Assembly (NCBI GenBank): GCA_900539625.1
Contig: UQCW01000008.1
Span: 1-64,000, forward strand
Source of the DNA: an uncultured Prevotella sp.
GTDB lineage: Bacteria > Bacteroidota > Bacteroidia > Bacteroidales > Bacteroidaceae
DNA: 64,000 bases
Reading direction: 5' to 3'
The notes below the pieces were generated by a model. It did not search any database and was not told the origin of the DNA. It saw only the letters and a program-made list of their open reading frames with translations. Of this stretch, positions 1-8,227 are shown one piece after another. How positions within the stretch are numbered: position 1 is the first letter of the stretch; every line of letters begins with the position of its first letter. The position numbers and the translations under genes were made by a program.

Positions 1-80
1 ATGGGATTCAATGTTTCACAAATCAAATGTGCTGATTGCGCCGCATTTTCACCTCATAGTGGCTTTGTGTCTCTATCCGT

Positions 81-289
81 TCATCCGTATTTTGTACGTC
101 AAAATACGGAACGTGCTGCAAAGGTACATCTTTTCTTGCATTTATTATCATCTTCTCCCGAAAATCTTCCGTCATTTTGCGATTTTACGTAGAAATGTTT
201 AATAAATCTGCCATGCCAGAACCATAAAACACCTTGATTTTCAATCCCACTTCGGTTCATCCGTATTTTGACGTACAAAATACGGATGA
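81..289. repeat. Inverted palindromic repeats bounding a candidate invertible segment
   Basis: Two 30-bp sequences at 81-110 and 260-289 are exact reverse complements of each other. Each contains a 25-bp near-palindrome (85-109 and 261-285) with arms CCGTATTTTG / CAAAATACGG and an off-centre middle, TACGT in one and ACGTA in the other, so the two copies have opposite polarity. They bound about 150 bp. A second inverted pair, AGAAATGTTTAA at 191-202 and TTAAACATTTCT at 304-315, overlaps the right copy. The layout resembles phase-variable invertons of Bacteroidales, and a tyrosine recombinase gene lies next to it. Inversion itself is inferred. Confidence 0.55.
119..126 (-). promoter_or_regulatory. 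Candidate -7 promoter motif inside the invertible segment
   Basis: TACCTTTG on the minus strand fits the Bacteroidetes -7 consensus TAnnTTTG. No good TTTG -33 box is seen 19-21 bp upstream. It would drive transcription leftwards out of the window through the left palindrome, and rightwards if the segment were inverted. Confidence 0.35.
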
Positions 290-376
290 GAGACATTCAT
301 TTGTTAAACATTTCTATTTTGGCTTTCTCTTATTTTCACTGAATAATTTTAATTTTTTGCACCAAGATTTCATGTT

Positions 377-1900
377 TCAACTGAACGACGAAGAGTATGA
401 AAACTTGAGGTGCAAAAATTCCACCTCAAGTTGGAGTGGTCGTAGATACAATCCATATGCTTTTATCGTGTCCTTGCAGAAAAACACAATGAAACTGAAA
501 TCATCGGCTGTGATTTGGCAAGGAGTAATACGGAAAAAGCAAGGAGTGGTGATTCCTTGGCAAGGAGTAAAGATAAAAAAGCAAGGAGTAATAGGGGAAA
601 AGGCTGTAAGTAAAGAAGAATTCTTATCGTTATGTTGCCTTCTTTTTACTGGATACAAATCCCTGTAAAAAGAAGGCAACATGCTATTTTTGCTTATTTT
701 CCGTATTATTTTCTTGTTTGCCTCGTTGATTTTCGACACATCAATAGAGTTCAGATACACTTGCGTTGTCTTTATGGAGTTATGCCCCATGCCCTCGCTG
801 ATTATTGGAATAGGTATGTCCATGTCTCTCGCTATGCTTGCCCATGTATGCCGTGCGGTATATGTGGTGAGTGGCATTTTCAACCCTGTCATTTCGCCTA
901 TCTTCTTCAAATTATAGTTGATGTTCTCCAACATACGATGATATTGTTTTTGTTCGGTTCCGTCATCTTGCTGAATAATAGGAAGAAGATAGGGACTGGC
1001 GGAATTTATTTGTGCGTATCGGTCGATTATTTCTTGCGCCTCTTTTACCCATTCCACCGTCAGATATTGGTTGGTCTTCTTGCGGCTATAAGCCAACATT
1101 TTATTTTTCAAGTCCTTCTTCCGCAGATAGGCGATGTCGACGAACGGCATTCCTCGCATATAGAAACTGAACATAAAAACGTCACGGGCAAAGGCTATAG
1201 ACGTACCTTCGGGCAATTGCAGCGTGGCTATGGCTCTCATCTCTTTTTCGCTGATGGCTCGTTTGGTGGTTTTGACGTATGACAGACGCACATGACTGAA
1301 CAGATTGCTGTCTATCCTCACTCCTTCATCGGTTGCCTTATATAATAAGGTGCATAGTGTACGCAGATAGCAGCTTATACTGTTCTGCTTCAACCTTCTG
1401 TCTTTGAGCCATGCCTCATAACACTCCATCATATCAGGAGTGAGTTCGTCAAAGGTCAAGTCTATGCCTTCACGAAACTCTTTGAACCGCCGATAGGCAT
1501 TAGTGTATGTCATGGCTGTCCCTTGCCGTTTCATCTGCTCTTTCTTCGTCACCTGTTCTTGCAGAAACATAAAGACGGTCTTTTGGATCTTGGTTTTATT
1601 GAAAGCATCGCACAGTTCATTTATAGTGACATTCTTATGCAGGTTTCCCATTTCCACGATAATGCAGTCCCATTGCTTCAACTCCCAATTTATTTGGCTC
1701 TGCATCTTTTCTAATTCTGCTTTTCGTTCGCTGTTTGGCGAAATCAGCACTTCGCCTGCCTTTTCGTCCCATTCACATGGGTATACATGATACCCAGTGC
1801 TTATCCACTTCACTTTTCGCTTGTGTATCACCTGATAATACAGCGTTCCCTCTGTCTCGGGTACTGACGACGGACGGAATTTCAATTTTATTGTTGCCAT
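377..1900 (-). CDS. Tyrosine recombinase with C-terminal repeat tail
   Basis: Site-specific tyrosine recombinase, 507 residues. The N-terminal 100 residues are the SAM-like arm/core-binding region seen in Bacteroidales integrases. The catalytic domain shows an Arg in FYMRGMPF, the second Arg in TYTARHTWAS (usual His of HxxR replaced by Tyr), a Gly-His in GMGHNS and the nucleophile Tyr in TTQVYLNS. Family members usually end about 410 residues in, near KKIIRKISK. Here the frame runs another 95 residues through an 18-bp inverted repeat and a 21-bp tandem repeat, so the tail may be read-through of formerly non-coding DNA. Its 3' end faces the inverted palindromes at 81-289, so it may be the invertase for them (inference). 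It could instead be an integrase of another element extending left of the window. Confidence 0.85.
   Translation of the reverse strand: MATIKLKFRPSSVPETEGTLYYQVIHKRKVKWISTGYHVYPCEWDEKAGEVLISPNSERKAELEKMQSQINWELKQWDCIIVEMGNLHKNVTINELCDAFNKTKIQKTVFMFLQEQVTKKEQMKRQGTAMTYTNAYRRFKEFREGIDLTFDELTPDMMECYEAWLKDRRLKQNSISCYLRTLCTLLYKATDEGVRIDSNLFSHVRLSYVKTTKRAISEKEMRAIATLQLPEGTSIAFARDVFMFSFYMRGMPFVDIAYLRKKDLKNKMLAYSRKKTNQYLTVEWVKEAQEIIDRYAQINSASPYLLPIIQQDDGTEQKQYHRMLENINYNLKKIGEMTGLKMPLTTYTARHTWASIARDMDIPIPIISEGMGHNSIKTTQVYLNSIDVSKINEANKKIIRKISKNSMLPSFYRDLYPVKRRQHNDKNSSLLTAFSPITPCFFIFTPCQGITTPCFFRITPCQITADDFSFIVFFCKDTIKAYGLYLRPLQLEVEFLHLKFSYSSSFS
518..589. repeat. 21-bp tandem repeat, four units
   Basis: GCAAGGAGT begins at 518, 539, 560 and 581, an exact 21-bp period, with variable sequence between. 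On the minus strand it encodes four heptads starting TPC in the tail of the recombinase. It may be a remnant of an intergenic repeat array rather than a protein repeat. Confidence 0.8.
632..682. repeat. Perfect 18-bp inverted repeat
   Basis: ATGTTGCCTTCTTTTTAC at 632-649 is repeated in inverse at 665-682 around a 15-nt loop. It lies where a typical recombinase gene of this family would end. It may be an old terminator hairpin or a recombination site. No T-run follows on the minus strand. Confidence 0.75.
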
Positions 1901-1934
1901 TAAATGTTTGTTTTTACGGGTTATTACTACCTAT

Positions 1935-1979
1935 AAATAAGGTCTTGTCCTAACTATATTGTCGGAACAAGACCTTATT
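1935..1979. repeat. Hairpin between the recombinase and abi genes
   Basis: AAATAAGGTCTTGTCC is mirrored by GGAACAAGACCTTATTT about 12 nt later, a 15-bp stem. It lies between divergently transcribed genes, so it is not an ordinary 3' terminator for either. It could be an operator or an insulating terminator. Confidence 0.6.
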
Positions 1980-1999
1980 TATGTTTCCGAGTGACAGCA

Positions 2000-2038
2000 C
2001 TGTTTCGCAAGTCCCAACGGTTTTTATCGGTTCTTATC
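2000..2038. repeat. Left copy of direct repeat flanking abi
   Basis: AGTCCCAACGGTTTTTAT at 2010-2026 recurs at 3159-3176 just after the abi gene. The similarity extends weakly about 25 bp upstream (GAGTG..., GTTT(C/A)CG). Here it continues uninterrupted into CGGTTCTTATC. At the downstream copy the matching continuation appears only after the folded element, at about 3311-3334. Confidence 0.7.
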
Positions 2039-2201
2039 AACCTTCAATTAGCCGCACCTATAAATACCCCCCCCATATCCGAATCTTTTTCCTAAATTTG
2101 TTTGGCGGTTTGAAAAATAATTGCTAACTTTGCAATGAGAATTTCCGCCACGCCTATGCGAAAGTATGCGTACCAGGGCGGAACTTTTATTTTATATCGG
2201 T

Positions 2202-3098
2202 ATGAACTATTCAAAATTACCCATTTCAATATCTGACCAGATATCCTTGCTGAAAGGCAGAGGGCTTGTTATTGGAGATGATGCTTATGCCAAAGAGCAG
2301 TTGGGTATTATCTCTTATTTTCGTCTTGCGGATTATTTTCAACCACTTGAAGACAACCATTCCTTACATACATTTAAATCTGACGCAACATTTGAAGATG
2401 CAGTCACTTTGTACTACTTTGATAAGGAGTTGCGTTCTCTGATTTTTACAGCCATTCAAAGCATTGAAATTGCATTACGTTCCAAAATGATAAACCATTG
2501 CGCATTAAGATATGGTGCTCATTGGTTTATGGATTTTGAATGGTTCAAAGATCGGAGTATTTTTATGTCTACATTGAAGAAAATCATTGGAGACACAGAG
2601 CGTTCTAAGGAAGAGTATATCAAAGAATATTATCAGGACTATACTTCTCCTATTCTTCCTCCAGCTTGGAAGACCTTGGAAGTTATTACATTCGGTTCCC
2701 TTTCAAAAATGTATGAGAACCTTAAAGAGAAGGTTGTCAAGAGGGAAATTGCGAGAGAACTGAAAGTACCTACTCATTTGATATTAGAAAATTGGATTCA
2801 ATGCACTGCAGTTATGAGAAACCTGTGTTGCCATCATAATCGAATATGGAATCGAAGGTTTGCTGTCAAGCCCCAACTCCCCAACCGATTGGAAGGTAAA
2901 TGGATAATATCATCGACCTCTCTTCCAGTGAAGCTATACTGGCAGTTATGCGTATTCCAATATTTGGAGGATGCTATACACCCAGAAAACACGTTCCGCA
3001 CAAAATTGAAAGAACTCCTTGCCAAATATCCTTCAGTGGATGTTGGGGCAATGGGTTTCCCCTCTGATTGGCAAGATAATCCGCTTTGGAACGAATAA
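2202..3098 (+). CDS. Abi_2 (AbiD/AbiF-type) abortive infection protein, HEPN-like
   Basis: Protein of 298 residues of the Abi_2 family (phage abortive infection AbiD/AbiF). The start MNYSKLPIS was chosen because the family begins shortly before the DQISLLKxRG motif, and the 12 upstream in-frame codons look like leader. Motifs are the N-terminal YFRLADYF segment, the central EIALRSKMINH helix with an R-x5-H pattern (R93, H99), and RNLCCHHNRIWNRR with R206-x4-H211, a typical HEPN ribonuclease signature. Known biology: HEPN proteins of this type are RNases or toxins that stop growth after phage infection. The gene lies outside the minus-strand tra operon, is flanked by direct repeats, and is followed by a highly folded element that might be its RNA partner. 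A second Abi_2 remnant lies at 41797-41958. Confidence 0.88.
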   Translation: MNYSKLPISISDQISLLKGRGLVIGDDAYAKEQLGIISYFRLADYFQPLEDNHSLHTFKSDATFEDAVTLYYFDKELRSLIFTAIQSIEIALRSKMINHCALRYGAHWFMDFEWFKDRSIFMSTLKKIIGDTERSKEEYIKEYYQDYTSPILPPAWKTLEVITFGSLSKMYENLKEKVVKREIARELKVPTHLILENWIQCTAVMRNLCCHHNRIWNRRFAVKPQLPNRLEGKWIISSTSLPVKLYWQLCVFQYLEDAIHPENTFRTKLKELLAKYPSVDVGAMGFPSDWQDNPLWNE

Positions 3099-3150
3099 AA
3101 TAGATTACCGGTATTGTTATCACCGTCTCTATTTTCTGAGTGGAGACTAC

Positions 3151-3176
3151 AGTTTACGAGTCCCAACGGTTTTTAT
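3151..3176. repeat. Right copy of direct repeat flanking abi
   Basis: Contains AGTCCCAACGGTTTTTAT, identical to the copy before abi at 2010-2026. The folded element begins 12 bp further on, and a similar TTTTTATCGGTT follows that element at 3315-3327. This is what would be seen if the element had been inserted into a copy of the repeat. Confidence 0.7.
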
Positions 3177-3187
3177 TCTGTTTATCG

Positions 3188-3313
3188 CCGTATCTGTTTT
3201 CCGGGTGGCACATCGTGCCACAGCTTTGCATTCAGATAAAGCAGTCGAGAGTTCACTCTCGTAAGGCTTTATCTGAATGTAAAGCAAGTCGAAGACTCGG
3301 AAAACAGATACGG
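3188..3313 (+). ncRNA. Candidate structured RNA downstream of abi (four-way junction)
   Basis: A 126-nt segment folds almost completely. Outer stem P1 is 16 bp and perfect (3188-3203 with 3298-3313). Inside it are hairpin P2 (3205-3211 with 3215-3221, 7 bp, 3-nt loop), long stem P3 of 20 pairs (3223-3242 with 3266-3285) capped by hairpin P3a (3246-3251 with 3256-3261, TTCA loop), and small hairpin P4 (3287-3290 with 3294-3297). The one non-Watson-Crick position in P3 is G3228-T3280, a G-U pair if the plus strand is transcribed, which favours RNA in the same sense as abi. T-rich stretches follow. The alternative is a MITE or REP-like palindromic DNA element. Function not shown. Confidence 0.5.
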
Positions 3314-3363
3314 TGTTTTTATCGGTTTTTGTCTAAAGCTCACCCTGCAGCACCATACAATAT

Positions 3364-3894
3364 TCAGGGTTCATACAACAGCCTAAGCTCCGTATTCCGT
3401 CTTCTCCTTATAGAAGCAATCACCTTACCTTTCCATCGGCAGAAGTCCAAATATTCCCTTTCTATATCCCTTTCCCCACGCTCTATCTTCTGCAACAATC
3501 GGCTTTTACGGAACTTTCTTCTATCTCCAAGCACTTTATACGGCCCCACATTGTAAGCAAGCACTGCCAACAACAACGAATCCTTGCCGTACTTGCGGAA
3601 CATCCCGCAAAAGGCTCTCAGGTCACTGCGTAGCAGCGAGTCCGCTTGCTCCAATGTCAGGTTTTTCTTGAAGTTCTCATGTGGCTGCACACAATGTCCC
3701 CATCCTATATAGGGGTAGTTGCGCTTGATGTCGTGCCAACCTTCATAGAACTTAATGCAGCGTACCGCACGTTCAAAAAGAGGGAAATGAAATATTCCCA
3801 AGTCCGACTGGCTCTGCACTGTAGTCTGTGCCTGTACCACCAGGCTTAAGCCCAGCATCAACGTCACCATTATCGTTTTTATTATCCTGTTCAT
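3364..3894 (-). CDS. Secreted lysozyme-like muramidase of the conjugation operon
   Basis: Protein of 176 residues with a Sec signal peptide (1 to about 22, ending VVQAQ). The core matches phage-type lysozymes (GH24-like): FYEGWHD with candidate catalytic E51, then YIGWGHC, the usual YTIGYGH turn, and a later LAVLAYNVG segment. Such enzymes close many Bacteroides tra operons and are thought to open local gaps in peptidoglycan for the secretion channel. It is the last gene of the minus-strand tra cluster, 87 bp after the coupling-protein gene. Confidence 0.75.
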   Translation of the reverse strand: MNRIIKTIMVTLMLGLSLVVQAQTTVQSQSDLGIFHFPLFERAVRCIKFYEGWHDIKRNYPYIGWGHCVQPHENFKKNLTLEQADSLLRSDLRAFCGMFRKYGKDSLLLAVLAYNVGPYKVLGDRRKFRKSRLLQKIERGERDIEREYLDFCRWKGKVIASIRRRRNTELRLLYEP

Positions 3895-3939
3895 GTCATT
3901 ACTCTTATCATCTGTTATCTCCGCACCCTTGGCTTAGTC

Positions 3940-3968
3940 TGCCTAAAGAGGCTTAGTAAGGCTCAATA
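3940..3968. repeat. Intercistronic repeat, copy 1
   Basis: On the minus strand this reads TGAGCCTTACTAAGCCTC and continues to a TTTAGGC and CTAAGCC, just downstream of the coupling-protein stop. Related copies follow two other tra-operon genes at 12890-12918 and 16981-17009. Confidence 0.55.
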
Positions 3969-3981
3969 ACAAAGACCGCAC

Positions 3982-6159
3982 TTACTTCACCTTATACCTT
4001 TGTATCGTATTTATCATCGACTTCACATCCTCTCCAACTTGCACGAAATTCTTATATAGGATGCGTTCCCGTTCGTCTCTTGACTTGAATGTGTAGAACT
4101 TGGGCAACGCCACATAGCCATCTTCTTCTTTTTTGATGTCTGCCATGTTGAAATCCGTCTTGCAGTAGAACTTACTGGTCTTAAACTCCTCACTCTCTTG
4201 TATATTCATACTGCCACCGCGTCCTGTCTTGGTTTTCACAAAGTCACGTGCTGTCTGTCCGCATATCCATCCTGTCGGCATATCCGAGATTTTCGAGGCT
4301 GGCACCAGACTGTCCATATTCTCATTGAGGTTGATGCTTGTCTTGTCACGGTCGATGGTCACGCCTTTCTTCAACTGCACAACCTTACCGAAGATGTCCG
4401 AGGACAACCACTCCAATGTTTCCTTACTTCGCGCCGAACCACTCACCACATTGCCTACTGTGGTGATGATTTTTTGCATTCCTACCTTGCCGTAGTCGGC
4501 TTCCAGCTGCGGAAGTTCCTGAAAACCTAACGTCACACTTACTTTGTTGCTTCGTGCCGTGCCTATCAGTCGGTCTATCTTGTGGAAATACAAGGTGGGC
4601 AACTCGTCAACGATAATGCTTGTCGGGATATTCTTGCCTTGCCCGGTATTCACTCTTGTCACCAGTCGATTGAGGATTAGGGCGTTCAATGCTCCAATAA
4701 TGCTTTCCATTTCGGGGTCATTGGCTATCAGCAGATAACTGGGGCTCTTCGGGTCGCTGACTTTCAGGTCGAAGTCATCTCCATCTTTATGGAATATCCA
4801 GTAACTTTCCTTTGTGGCGAGTCGGGAGGTGTACACACGTAGCGTACCTATCATACCTTCCAACTGTTCCATTGCACGATTTTTCAATGCTGTCTGGAAC
4901 GGACCGAGCAATGGTGCTACCTCATTGTCTGTTTCCAATACCTCAAAGATGGTCTGGTAGCTTTCATTCAAGAAGGAGAGGATATGGGGCATATCACTGT
5001 ACTTGCCCAGCCAATAGGCAGGTTCCACTTCCTTTCCCATCTTGTCAAAGACTCTTCCTGTGGGTATCATGCGCAGCGTTTGTTTGTCTTGCACCTTTTC
5101 TGCTATCAGCATGTTTCCGTCCTTGTCGTATGGCTCTTTCTCCCAGTTACAGAAGAAGTATATACATGCTGCCAAGAAGTTCACAGCTGATGTTTGGAAG
5201 AACTGGTCGCTACCGCCACCGCCTTCTTTCTTGCCTTTCTGCAACGACTCCAACAAGGTTTCTGCCGTTTCACTCGCTGCTGCCAAATTGTTGATATACT
5301 TCAACTGGATAGGGTTCACTCTTCTTGAATACTCCACGTCTACGAAGTTTATCATATTGAATTTCATGCCCTTTGGCATCTTGCTGTCCTTGGCATTTTT
5401 GTTCTTCAGATAATGGTAATACAACTTCGTCGCAAGTGTCGGAAACTTATAGTCGTACAAGACGACCGCAAAACCTTTCTCACTGTGCTGCCTGATGAAT
5501 GGTTCGATGATGGAGAAAGTCTTACCAGAGCCTGGTGTGCCCACCACCCATGTGCCTCTAAATGGATTGACAATGTTTACCCATCCCTTTCTAAACTTAC
5601 CCTTATAATAGTAGCGCATGGGGATATTCACACTGTAGTCATTGGTCTGCAAGTCCTTGCATTGTTCAAAAGACTCATTCTCGAAATTAAAACGGTCTTT
5701 CAACAGTCCTTCCTTCAAGAACTTGCTGATGTTATCCAAAGCTATATGCACCAATACTACACCTATGATGGATGCTGCCATATATAATAAGGTGTTCAGC
5801 GAGAACATATACACTTGCATTTCCATCGGTGTATTGAACAGCCAGACGGATAACACAATGAAGCCTACGCCACTCACCAACGGATAAAGCACCTGTTTCC
5901 TTGCGTCAAACTCCAGATGCTTCTTGTTTCTCGTACCTACACAAGTGATGCACACCAACAGAAAGGTGGCAACCTTGCTATATGCCATATTCCCATCCTG
6001 GTATATCATCCACTGCTTGATACGACTATGCAAATCGCATACGATGCTTCCCATCGGGCTTGGGTCTATGGCATACTCAAAGAACTCCATCAGCACGGAG
6101 ATATAAATCACCGCCCTGAATATCTTGTAGAACCCTTGTAACTCCTTACTTTCTTCCAT
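3982..6159 (-). CDS. Type IV coupling protein (VirD4/TraG-type ATPase)
   Basis: Coupling ATPase that would deliver the relaxase-DNA complex to the secretion channel. The start MEESKE was chosen for the AGGGAGG immediately upstream; an in-frame TTG lies 15 bp earlier. There are about four N-terminal membrane segments within the first 145 residues, then Walker A GTPGSGKT near residue 210 and Walker B SIIVDELPTLY near residue 515, followed by the RSNKVSVTLGFQELPQL sensor segment typical of TraG/TraD proteins. About 725 residues, normal for Bacteroidales coupling proteins. It lies at the 3' end of the tra operon between a lipoprotein and a lysozyme gene. A relaxase partner is not visible nearby. 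Confidence 0.88.
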   Translation of the reverse strand: MEESKELQGFYKIFRAVIYISVLMEFFEYAIDPSPMGSIVCDLHSRIKQWMIYQDGNMAYSKVATFLLVCITCVGTRNKKHLEFDARKQVLYPLVSGVGFIVLSVWLFNTPMEMQVYMFSLNTLLYMAASIIGVVLVHIALDNISKFLKEGLLKDRFNFENESFEQCKDLQTNDYSVNIPMRYYYKGKFRKGWVNIVNPFRGTWVVGTPGSGKTFSIIEPFIRQHSEKGFAVVLYDYKFPTLATKLYYHYLKNKNAKDSKMPKGMKFNMINFVDVEYSRRVNPIQLKYINNLAAASETAETLLESLQKGKKEGGGGSDQFFQTSAVNFLAACIYFFCNWEKEPYDKDGNMLIAEKVQDKQTLRMIPTGRVFDKMGKEVEPAYWLGKYSDMPHILSFLNESYQTIFEVLETDNEVAPLLGPFQTALKNRAMEQLEGMIGTLRVYTSRLATKESYWIFHKDGDDFDLKVSDPKSPSYLLIANDPEMESIIGALNALILNRLVTRVNTGQGKNIPTSIIVDELPTLYFHKIDRLIGTARSNKVSVTLGFQELPQLEADYGKVGMQKIITTVGNVVSGSARSKETLEWLSSDIFGKVVQLKKGVTIDRDKTSINLNENMDSLVPASKISDMPTGWICGQTARDFVKTKTGRGGSMNIQESEEFKTSKFYCKTDFNMADIKKEEDGYVALPKFYTFKSRDERERILYKNFVQVGEDVKSMINTIQRYKVK

Positions 6160-6170
6160 AAACCTCCCTT

Positions 6171-6833
6171 TCAATCATTCAGCGTAATTATCGGTCTCGC
6201 TCTATGTGCCTGTATCTTTGGCGTTTCCTGCATGGCTCCACTTCCTAAAGAGTAGAGCCATGCCTTGGCTGTCTGTTGCCCTTTCACTTCTGTCGATGTC
6301 CAATACCAACAGTCATTGGTCTCATCCGGCAATGGGTCTCCACCGCATTTCACGATGATGGGGTTCACTACAGCCTTGGCAGCATACAGCAGTCGCATTT
6401 GTGCCACACTCGGGATATAGGCACTCTGTCCGTATCTCCAAATGTCGAACACTTTTTCTGCCAAAGGGGAGAAGGTATCGGTCGTACCATATAAGGCGAA
6501 GGTATTGGTGTTTCCATCATAAGCTGTCAAATCTGCTGACGTGCCTTGTGCCACACCGATACTATCTGCAAAGGCTTCTGGAGCTATATCCCATAGATAA
6601 ACGGCATAACCGTTTCCTTCCACATCTTCTCGTTGATTGATATGGAATACTACGGCTATGGCTTGTTTTCCCGACTTCTCATAGTCTGCATACGACATGA
6701 CCTTGCCATCCGTGCATAAGATATGGCAGGGTTTCATGGCCGTGTCTGGGAAATCATGGTGTGCATCACAGGCTACCAACAGTACAGCCATCAGTACACC
6801 TATTATGTAATGTGTATATCTTCGTTTCATCAT
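6171..6833 (-). CDS. Tra-operon lipoprotein with FISUMP/DUF1566-like domain
   Basis: Protein of 220 residues with a lipoprotein signal: basic MKRRY, hydrophobic stretch and LLVAC lipobox, so probably anchored through the Cys near residue 22. The C-terminal half has WYWTSTEV, AWLYSLGSG and a final RARPI, the pattern of FISUMP/DUF1566 lectin-like domains in Bacteroidetes surface proteins. Coupled to the following coupling-protein gene (12 bp before its ATG). It probably sits at the outer membrane as an accessory to the conjugation apparatus, possibly in mating-pair contact (inference from position). Confidence 0.6.
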   Translation of the reverse strand: MMKRRYTHYIIGVLMAVLLVACDAHHDFPDTAMKPCHILCTDGKVMSYADYEKSGKQAIAVVFHINQREDVEGNGYAVYLWDIAPEAFADSIGVAQGTSADLTAYDGNTNTFALYGTTDTFSPLAEKVFDIWRYGQSAYIPSVAQMRLLYAAKAVVNPIIVKCGGDPLPDETNDCWYWTSTEVKGQQTAKAWLYSLGSGAMQETPKIQAHRARPIITLND

Positions 6834-6860
6834 TCGTCTTTCTTTGGTTTCACCTTCTTT

Positions 6861-7370
6861 CTACTTTACTGGCAGTTTCACACCTAATACGACACCTGTT
6901 CTGAATAGGTCTTCACCTTTTATCATTATGTCACTCTTCACTTGCCAATAGAGTTTCCAACCTCTTGGCAGCGTGTAGTTGTGCTCATAACCGAAATGTG
7001 CGCCTCCCAAGAAATTCTTGGTGTCACTTCCTCCAGAAGCTCCGATACGTAGGTTACCATGATGGTTACGTCCTCTGGACACGCATGGTTTATAAGCGAT
7101 ACCGAAACCATAGCTTCTATAGTTTCTCCAAAAGGAGTCAGGACATACGTGGCCACACGACTGGCACTCATCCCATTTGATATAACCATTAGCGAAATAC
7201 TCCCACGCATTGTGGTACTTTGTCTCATGCTCATAGGATAGGGTCATATCCAATCCTCGCTCATAGAGCATACCAATACCTACTGATATTCTGTCGCTAT
7301 TGGTTTGCGCTTTTATCGTTGAAGCAGTGGCAATCAATGCCACTGCCATCATTATGCTCTTTATTTTCAT
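6861..7370 (-). CDS. traO: Conjugal transfer protein TraO
   Basis: Protein of 169 residues with a signal peptide ending TIKAQ near residue 22. It matches the TraO outer-membrane-like proteins of Bacteroides conjugative transposons: alternating polar and hydrophobic beta strands (ISVGIGMLYERGLDMTLSYEH, YGFGIAYKPC) and a final Lys-terminated strand. The start ATG overlaps the traN stop by one base (TAATG), indicating translational coupling. It contains four Cys in a CQSCGHVC-like cluster. Role as a periplasmic or outer-membrane T4SS subunit is from the family. Confidence 0.75.
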   Translation of the reverse strand: MKIKSIMMAVALIATASTIKAQTNSDRISVGIGMLYERGLDMTLSYEHETKYHNAWEYFANGYIKWDECQSCGHVCPDSFWRNYRSYGFGIAYKPCVSRGRNHHGNLRIGASGGSDTKNFLGGAHFGYEHNYTLPRGWKLYWQVKSDIMIKGEDLFRTGVVLGVKLPVK

Positions 7371-8221
7371 TATTCTTCCTCCAACATTACCGCATTAAAC
7401 GAGTCTGCCGACAGCACATCTTCATAGTCTATGCTAACACTGATGTTGCGTCCGCTTATCTGGTTCTCCGTCATTTCGATGGTCAGCACCTTGTCGTTGG
7501 GGAAGGTCATCTTTTTCAGCACCATGACATTTCGGTAGCCGTACTTGAAACTTTTGTTACCTTGCAACATCAACTCTGGTGTCAGTTCTATGACTTGTGC
7601 ATTGGTGGCTTTCGACAGTTTCTTGTCTGCCAATTTCACACGAATCTCATCGATGTCAAAGCGTATGTTTGTTTTGTTCTCTACAGAAAAGTCAATGAAG
7701 AAGTAGTCGCCTACTGCATATATGTTATTCATGCGCATCACCATTCGATGCGCCTTGCTTGCCACATTTCTGAATTTTGCTGGTGAGTTCCACACTTTCC
7801 AAGCATAGCGTGTCATGTCTTCTGTGGACATACTCACTGCCGGGTTGTTATAGGCAGTCTTCTCCTGCTTGCGTATTTCCTTGTCTGTTACAGCTTCCTT
7901 TAGCCTTGTCGTATAGAGTAGGGCATATTGTGTACGGTAGCGTTCTGTTACTATGGTTACAATCGCCAACACATCTCCGTCTGCATGACCACCTTCCTTT
8001 GGCTTCAGTCTGATGGTGTTGTTGATGGGCTGGTCTCCCACTACCTTATCTGTAGAAATGTCTACAAAACGTATCGGTTCACTTGCCGTGATTACTGTGG
8101 TCACTTCCTCGTTGACTGTCAGTTGTTCCAACTCTTGATACGTTTCTTGCGCTTGCATGGTCATAGTCGCCATTAGTCCAGCTACTGCCAAACCTATTCT
8201 CTGAATGATTTTCATATTCAT
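7370..8221 (-). CDS. traN: Conjugal transfer protein TraN (VirB9-like)
   Basis: Protein of 283 residues with a signal peptide ending TMQAQ near residue 24. It resembles TraN of CTnDOT-type elements, the VirB9 counterpart that forms part of the core complex with TraM and TraO. Supporting segments are the N-terminal TVNEEVTTVITASEPIRFVDIST, typical of the family, and a beta-rich C-terminal half (IRFDIDEIRVKLADKK, KSFKYGYRNVMVLKK). It follows traM by 6 bp and overlaps traO. Confidence 0.82.
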   Translation of the reverse strand: MNMKIIQRIGLAVAGLMATMTMQAQETYQELEQLTVNEEVTTVITASEPIRFVDISTDKVVGDQPINNTIRLKPKEGGHADGDVLAIVTIVTERYRTQYALLYTTRLKEAVTDKEIRKQEKTAYNNPAVSMSTEDMTRYAWKVWNSPAKFRNVASKAHRMVMRMNNIYAVGDYFFIDFSVENKTNIRFDIDEIRVKLADKKLSKATNAQVIELTPELMLQGNKSFKYGYRNVMVLKKMTFPNDKVLTIEMTENQISGRNISVSIDYEDVLSADSFNAVMLEEE

Positions 8222-8227
8222 GTGTTG

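Noticed and set aside
1..376. Short open frames in the left 376 bp
   Set aside because: Overlapping frames on both strands created by the palindromic repeats; none has a recognisable product.
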